From positions 1 through 24,938 of the forward strand of contig CAZYBE010000042.1 in NCBI GenBank assembly GCA_964645765.1: 24,938 nucleotides of DNA, in the 5' to 3' direction. The position numbers and the translations under genes were made by a program. A model generated the notes under the pieces. The model was not told the origin of the DNA. It searched no databases and saw only the letters and a program-made list of their open reading frames with translations. Source of the DNA: CAZGMN01 sp964645765 (GTDB lineage: Bacteria > Acidobacteriota > Aminicenantia > Aminicenantales > Aminicenantaceae). The number at the start of each line of letters is the position of its first letter. Within the stretch, counting starts at the first letter, position 1. Positions 21,544 through 24,938 of the stretch are shown one piece after another.

Positions 21544-22147
21544 TATCGATTTAGAAGACATAAATGACCTGCTTTCTATTTTGAAAGCCAGTATTTCGAA
21601 ATTAACATACAAACACAGGGAAGAGATGATAAAAGACATGAAAAGAGCTGATAAAGCTATTACTGTTCATCTATATCCTGTTTGGTATGGAAAAAGTAAA
21701 GAATCGCTTTTAAGCATGAATGAGTGGAGCTACCACCAAATTTATTTATGCTTATATAATAATGCAATTTGCTATTCCTTAGGACATGGGGGAAGTAGTG
21801 GTATGAGAGAAAACCATAATTTTTTCATAGATTCTTTTTTGAGAAACAAAAAATTGAGAGATAAGACAATTACAGCGATAATTATTTCTCATAGAAAAGA
21901 TGTGCTTGCCTACTATTTTTATGATAAATATGGCTATTGTAACCAAGATATTGGCTCAAACTGGGATAGAAAAATAATTGAAAGGCTAAAGAAAACAATT
22001 CTTCCTTACTCTTATGTTACTCATGATGGTTTTGAAAAGAGAAGGGTTATTTTCAAGACAAGAAATAAGGAAATAGAAATATATAAGGCAATAAAAGAAG
22101 ATATTCGAAATAGAAAATTTTTAATGAGAATAAGAAAAAAATGTTAA
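21530..22147 (+). CDS. Unrecognised AT-rich protein
   Basis: 205 aa from the ATG at 21530, with GGTGA just upstream (GTG codons three to four codons earlier are in frame). No family recognised. The middle is rich in aromatic residues and Cys/His: HLYPVWYGKSKESLLSMNEW, YLCLYNNAICYSLGHGGSSG, then VLAYYFYDKYGYCNQDIGSN. The N-terminus looks helical and charged, and the C-terminus is basic (FLMRIRKKC). No signal peptide or membrane segment. Heavy use of AAA, ATA and AGA codons sets it apart from the acs and atp genes and suggests horizontal gain. It stands between two toxin-antitoxin-like modules, so a similar role is possible but unproven. Confidence 0.65.
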   Translation: MKKLDIDLEDINDLLSILKASISKLTYKHREEMIKDMKRADKAITVHLYPVWYGKSKESLLSMNEWSYHQIYLCLYNNAICYSLGHGGSSGMRENHNFFIDSFLRNKKLRDKTITAIIISHRKDVLAYYFYDKYGYCNQDIGSNWDRKIIERLKKTILPYSYVTHDGFEKRRVIFKTRNKEIEIYKAIKEDIRNRKFLMRIRKKC

Positions 22148-22278
22148 TTTCCATAGCGTTAGCTGTTGAGCATATATGGGACAGTTATGATTAGCGCAAA
22201 AGATTCCTCTGGATATTTTAATAAATCTATGCATATAATTTCTTTTCAGACATTAACTATCAAGGTGTTTGCGGAACC

Positions 22279-22791
22279 ATGAGAAAAACCTTAGAGGTCA
22301 TTAATGAGTTAAAAAGAGAAAAGTTAATAAATGATTATGCTATCGGAGGTGCTATCGGAGCTTTGAGATGGGTCGAGCCTTTTTTTACCCGTGACCTTGA
22401 CGTATTTATTTTACTGGCTAAGGAACTCCAAGATAAAGAATTGGTCTTGCTCACCCCCATATATGATTATCTCGCCGGCAAAGGTTACAAAGAATGGCAT
22501 GGGCAATGGATAATGATTGAAGGAATCCCGGTTGAGCTCATCCCGGCTGTAGGACTAACCCGAGAGGCAGTAGAGCAGTCTATCATTGTTGATTTTGAAG
22601 GTACTAAAACTAAGGTTATGACTCCTGAGTATCTGATTGCTTCATTCCTGTTAGCAGGAAGAGATAAGGATATCGCAAAGATTAAACTCTTATTAGAACA
22701 AGCGCCGTTTAACCAGGAAAAACTAACCGGAATTCTTAGCCGCTATAATTTACTTGAAAAATTCCATAATTTGAGGGATGAGAAAAAATGA
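22279..22791 (+). CDS. Nucleotidyltransferase-fold protein of a two-gene module
   Basis: 170 aa. YAIGGAIGALRW followed by TRDLDVFILL gives the GG...DxD nucleotidyltransferase signature. The C-terminal half (TPEYLIASFLLAGRDKDIAKI) resembles the helical part of uncharacterised AbiEii-like or DUF6036-like proteins. Probable toxin or modifying enzyme of a two-gene system with the following small gene, which it overlaps as ATGA at 22788-22791. AAGGTG lies ten bases before the ATG. The target is unknown. Confidence 0.7.
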   Translation: MRKTLEVINELKREKLINDYAIGGAIGALRWVEPFFTRDLDVFILLAKELQDKELVLLTPIYDYLAGKGYKEWHGQWIMIEGIPVELIPAVGLTREAVEQSIIVDFEGTKTKVMTPEYLIASFLLAGRDKDIAKIKLLLEQAPFNQEKLTGILSRYNLLEKFHNLRDEKK

Positions 22792-22994
22792 GCGAAGACG
22801 ATAACAATCCTAAAATTCTCATTAAAGGCAACAGGATAATAACCCTGCAAGAATTTTACCGTGAAGAGCTCAGGGCGCGAAAAGAGATGGCGAATCTATC
22901 ATTTGAGGAGAAAATAAAGGCGCTCATCACCCTTCAGGAGATTGCTTTCCACTGGGGTGGAAAGAACGATGTCATAATTTGGCCGTCCTCATAA
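22788..22994 (+). CDS. Small partner of the nucleotidyltransferase, antitoxin-like
   Basis: 68 aa. The sequence ILIKGNRIITLQEFYREELR is followed by MANLSFEEKIKALITLQEIA and a short tryptophan-containing tail (HWGGKNDVIIW). I have no firm family name. Small size, charge and four-base overlap with the nucleotidyltransferase gene point to a two-component module. No DNA-binding motif stands out. Confidence 0.6.
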   Translation: MSEDDNNPKILIKGNRIITLQEFYREELRARKEMANLSFEEKIKALITLQEIAFHWGGKNDVIIWPSS

Positions 22995-23041
22995 ACCAGC
23001 CAAAGGCACCCAGATCTTTTAACTTTGCCGCACTTGACAAA

Positions 23042-23166
23042 CAACTTGCGAAAATCAATTTTAGAGGGCACTTTGCCGCCGTCTAATCATTATAATGCTA
23101 CAATTTTCGCCCAAAAATAAAAAAAGCGGTTCATCGAACGCTTGATTTATAATCAGGGCTGAAAGA
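23042..23166. repeat. Direct repeat c2: decayed copy of the atpZ start region
   Basis: Core 23070-23141 aligns with c1 over the ACTTTGCCGCC block, the 45-base spacer and AAATAAAAAAAGCGGTTCA. On the minus strand, upstream bases read GGK....KIDFRK, against MAGKWTEKIDFRK in atpZ, so it includes a remnant of atpZ coding sequence. The hairpin has lost one C (GCGGTTC/GAACGC). Similarity continues into TCAGGGCTGAAA versus TCAGGCCTAAAA of c1. A further ACTTTGCCGC lies at 23022. Confidence 0.7.
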
Positions 23167-23188
23167 CTATATATTTTTTTAAATCTGG

Positions 23189-23217
23189 TTGACTCAACAT
23201 GTTTATTGTGATAATTT
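23189..23217 (+). promoter_or_regulatory. Candidate promoter of the Phd-PIN pair
   Basis: TTGACT at 23189-23194 and TAATTT at 23212-23217 (17-bp spacer), or GATAAT at 23210-23215 (15-bp spacer). It lies directly before the palindrome at 23220. Confidence 0.5.
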
Positions 23218-23219
23218 AA

Positions 23220-23239
23220 ATATGTATTAAAATACATAT
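23220..23239. promoter_or_regulatory. Palindromic operator candidate before the Phd-PIN pair
   Basis: ATATGTATT-AA-AATACATAT: 9-bp inverted half-sites with a 2-bp centre, just downstream of the -10 box and 18 bp before the antitoxin ATG. This position fits autoregulation by a Phd/YefM protein. Confidence 0.6.
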
Positions 23240-23257
23240 ATTATGAGTGGAGAGGCC

Positions 23258-23551
23258 ATGAACAAAATCATCGGCGTGACGAGCCTTCAAAGAAAGTTTA
23301 GAAAAATCTTTGATGAGGTAGCTGAAGATCATGTTCCATATATCCTCACTCGGGGAAGCCGTCCCGAGGCCGTTCTTATTCCCTATGAACAGTATATGAA
23401 ATATGTTCAAATCGATGAGAGTGGAGTCTTGCGGAGGTTCAACGAACTTCTAACCAAAATGGCTGATGTTAACGCAGAATATTCAGCCGAAGAGGTTGAA
23501 AAGGATATTCAAAGCGCCCGAAAAACTATCCGATCCCGAAGACACCGATGA
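23258..23551 (+). CDS. Phd/YefM-family antitoxin
   Basis: 97 aa. Starts MNKIIGVTSLQRKFRKIFDE, where the strand-helix pattern of Phd/YefM proteins is clear, followed by VPYILTRGSRPEAVLIPYEQY, the family's second beta hairpin. The ATG at 23258 is preferred over one at 23243 because GGAGAGG lies just before it. The C-terminal tail (YSAEEVEKDIQSARKTI) should bind the toxin. It overlaps the PIN gene by four bases. Expected to bind the palindrome at 23220. Confidence 0.85.
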   Translation: MNKIIGVTSLQRKFRKIFDEVAEDHVPYILTRGSRPEAVLIPYEQYMKYVQIDESGVLRRFNELLTKMADVNAEYSAEEVEKDIQSARKTIRSRRHR

Positions 23552-23970
23552 TACGTGCCGTTATTGACACGAACGTTCTCGTCAGCGCCATCATCAAGCC
23601 AGATGGCCAGGCTGGTCCCATCCTAAAAGCGCTCGGGAAAGGTAATTTTAAACTGGTTTTCTCACCGGCAGTGCTCGATGAGCTTATCAGGGTTCTTGCC
23701 TATCCCAGGTTAAGCAATAAATATAAAATCAACCGCACAGACATGGAGACAGTGATCGCTATCTTGGTGCTCCGCGGCGAAATGACTCTCCCCTCACGAT
23801 CAATCCGTGTATGCCGCGACCCGGGTGATGACATTTTCATTGAGGCGGCTGTTTCAGGAAAAGCGGGCTATCTTGTGTCGGGCGATTCAGATCTCCTTGC
23901 GTTGAATAAATTCGAAGAGGTCAAAATCATCAATCCTAGAGATTTTCTTAGTATCATCCATCACGACTAA
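23548..23970 (+). CDS. PIN-domain toxin of the COG1569 type
   Basis: 140 aa. RAVIDTNVLVSAIIKP carries the first acidic site, VFSPAVLDELIRVLAYPRL the second (Glu), and CRDPGDDIFIEAAVSGKAGYLVSGDSDLLAL (cited in part) the last acids and the typical SGDSDLL end strand. A Mg2+-dependent ribonuclease toxin paired with the Phd-type antitoxin by an ATGA overlap. A strong hairpin in repeat c3 lies about 85 bp past the stop. Confidence 0.87.
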   Translation: MIRAVIDTNVLVSAIIKPDGQAGPILKALGKGNFKLVFSPAVLDELIRVLAYPRLSNKYKINRTDMETVIAILVLRGEMTLPSRSIRVCRDPGDDIFIEAAVSGKAGYLVSGDSDLLALNKFEEVKIINPRDFLSIIHHD

Positions 23971-23997
23971 ATGAAACATGCGGCACATTTATAATTT

Positions 23998-24070
23998 ACT
24001 TTGCCGCCATAAGCTCCCCATGATATCACATTTTTCTCCCCAAAATAAAAAAAGCGGTTCAGCGAACCGC
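23998..24070. repeat. Direct repeat c3 with terminator hairpin
   Basis: Third copy of the segment: ACTTTGCCGCC, a 45-base spacer in register, AAATAAAAAAAGCGGTTCA. The hairpin GCGGTTC-AGC-GAACCGC (24054-24070) is a perfect 7-bp stem, with TCTTTTA after it on the plus strand and a seven-T run on the minus strand, so it can terminate both ways. The rest of 24071-24315 has no gene I can support. On its minus strand two open frames without start codons end at about 24120, and these could be gene remnants. Confidence 0.75.
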
Positions 24071-24315
24071 TCTTTTAGATTAACTAAAGGGATAGCTTAG
24101 GTTTTACACACTGAACACGCCCGTATCCATCCAATCTTTCTTGAGCACCACCCAAATCCATCGTTGCAACGACAGGCCTTCCAGCAGCCTTGGCTTCTCC
24201 ATTCCATTGAGGAAATCAGGGACATGGACGAAAATCGAAGAATAGAAAAAGATGGATGGTATTCTAAATTTTGTAAATCTCTCTTCTATGACCTATAAGA
24301 CGCGCTGTGATCGTT

Positions 24316-24510
24316 TTATTCGCGCCTTTTTTTCACCTCTTCAAATGGAATTCTTTCGGTAGAGAGAAGGGAAGCTCTCAACCTTTGCTCGATTTCTTCC
24401 TTTAATTCTAATCCCTTATCTGGGTCAAATAGTAACTCTCTAAGCTTTTCATCTATAATTTCTTTTATGATTCGCCTCAATTCCTCAATTGTCAAATCAG
24501 ATACTCTCAT
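24316..24510 (-). CDS. Small antitoxin-like protein without a visible toxin
   Basis: 64 aa: MRVSDLTIEELRRIIKEIID, then DPDKGLELKEEIEQRLRASL and a charged tail. This pattern is one I associate with small antitoxins of type II modules that normally precede a RelE- or PIN-like toxin. AAGGGAG lies six bases before the ATG. It begins 20 bp after the decayed AbiEii gene. The tail ends KKRRE after an A-run and no toxin frame follows, so it is probably an orphan or the toxin has decayed. Function is inferred from shape only. Confidence 0.6.
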   Translation of the reverse strand: MRVSDLTIEELRRIIKEIIDEKLRELLFDPDKGLELKEEIEQRLRASLLSTERIPFEEVKKRRE

Positions 24511-24529
24511 GTTTAACTCCCTTGAGGAA

Positions 24530-24938
24530 TCACTCGGGCAGCCTTCTATTGAGCAAAGAAATCAATGCTTCTTTAATATTATCTTTGTTCAAGATACCAC
24601 ATCAGGTTATAATAATCCCTTCCTTTAGCCGCGGTTCATACCCTGCCATTTTTTGCCGTCTTTTCCCACCTTTGGTGCAGAATCGCCCGCATTTTGGTAG
24701 CCATCAAGGTCGGCAGGTCAAAAGTTCTTAACAGCAATGCCTCTCCGAAATTAAAAAGACGCTTAATTTCAACACGGTAACCCTTGCAGAATCCGAATTT
24801 ACTGTAGACTTCAATTTTAGAGAATAAGAGATTGGATTCATGCCGATGTGGAAGCGGCTTCCCTCTCCTGTAATAATATTTTAATGTAATCGAGCATGTT
24901 AAAATAAAAAATGAAATATCTCTTTCATCTTTCTGGAG
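24530..24938 (-). pseudogene. Decayed AbiEii-type nucleotidyltransferase, cut by the window edge
   Basis: The minus strand translates into a protein with clear AbiEii-like features: LKYYYRRGKPLPHRHESNLL, IEVYSKFGFCKGYRVEIKRL, FNFGEALLLRTFDLPTLMAT, KMRAILHQRWEKTAKNG and KGRDYYNLMWYLEQ. A TGA at 24636-24638 interrupts it between ILHQRWEKTAKNGRV and KGRDYYNLMWYL. After the second part the frame shifts: the end DNIKEALISLLNRRLPE is read in another frame up to the TGA at 24530-24532. So at least one nonsense change and one frameshift or deletion are present. The N-terminal catalytic part lies beyond the window. Confidence 0.75.

Noticed and set aside
21231..22200. TAGCGCAAAA occurring at 21231 and 22191 as possible ends of a mobile unit
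   Set aside because: Only about ten bases match and the flanks differ, which chance can explain in AT-rich DNA.
24489..24731. Plus-strand open frame at the end of the window
   Set aside because: It is opposite the decayed AbiEii gene, whose minus-strand translation shows clear family features.

Overview
The window looks like a chromosomal piece of an anaerobic, LPS-bearing (Gram-negative type) bacterium that uses the Wood-Ljungdahl pathway. It carries lpxD and a complete CODH/acetyl-CoA synthase core. The mix of these genes with glgA, a Trx system, many toxin-antitoxin-like modules and many short GGGGACAGTCCCC palindromes recalls uncultured phyla such as Aminicenantota, Omnitrophota or Acidobacteriota-like lineages. 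That placement is inference only; there is no rRNA or tRNA here to support it.

Layout. (1) 200-2917, plus strand: glgA, trxA and trxB, tightly coupled. (2) 14525-2968, minus strand: cooC2, a MetE/MesB-like Zn methyltransferase, acsA (cooS), acsB, cooC, acsD, acsC, acsV. This is the carbonyl branch with its nickel chaperones and the reductive activator of the corrinoid protein; the methyl-branch genes and acsE are not in the window. (3) 14700-16370, plus strand: an accessory island with vapBC and an AbiEii-type nucleotidyltransferase pair, bracketed by two related palindromic elements. (4) 20375-16460, minus strand: atpZ, atpI, atpB, atpE, yihY, lpxD. This gives only the a and c subunits of the F0 sector; the c subunit has residues that match the Na+-binding signature. 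(5) 20427-24938: a second accessory region with mntA-hepT, an unrecognised two-gene unit, a nucleotidyltransferase with a small partner, a Phd-PIN pair, an orphan antitoxin-like gene and a decayed AbiEii gene at the window edge.

How it fits together. CooS reduces CO2 to CO. AcsB joins CO, CoA and the methyl group carried by AcsC/AcsD into acetyl-CoA. AcsV rescues oxidised cobalt, and the two CooC ATPases service the Ni clusters. A Na+-type c-ring would suit an organism living on Wood-Ljungdahl chemistry and a sodium gradient.

The most unusual signal is the palindromic repeat family. Copies sit inside the reading frames of acsV, cooS and atpI (twice) and add extra residues without breaking them. 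Other copies lie at or across the ends of cooC2, lpxD, atpZ, trxB and the MesB-like gene. A second signal is a roughly 75-130 bp segment containing the start of atpZ and its upstream hairpin. It recurs, decayed, twice downstream, so that the toxin-antitoxin modules lie between direct repeats as they would between accreted attachment-like sites.
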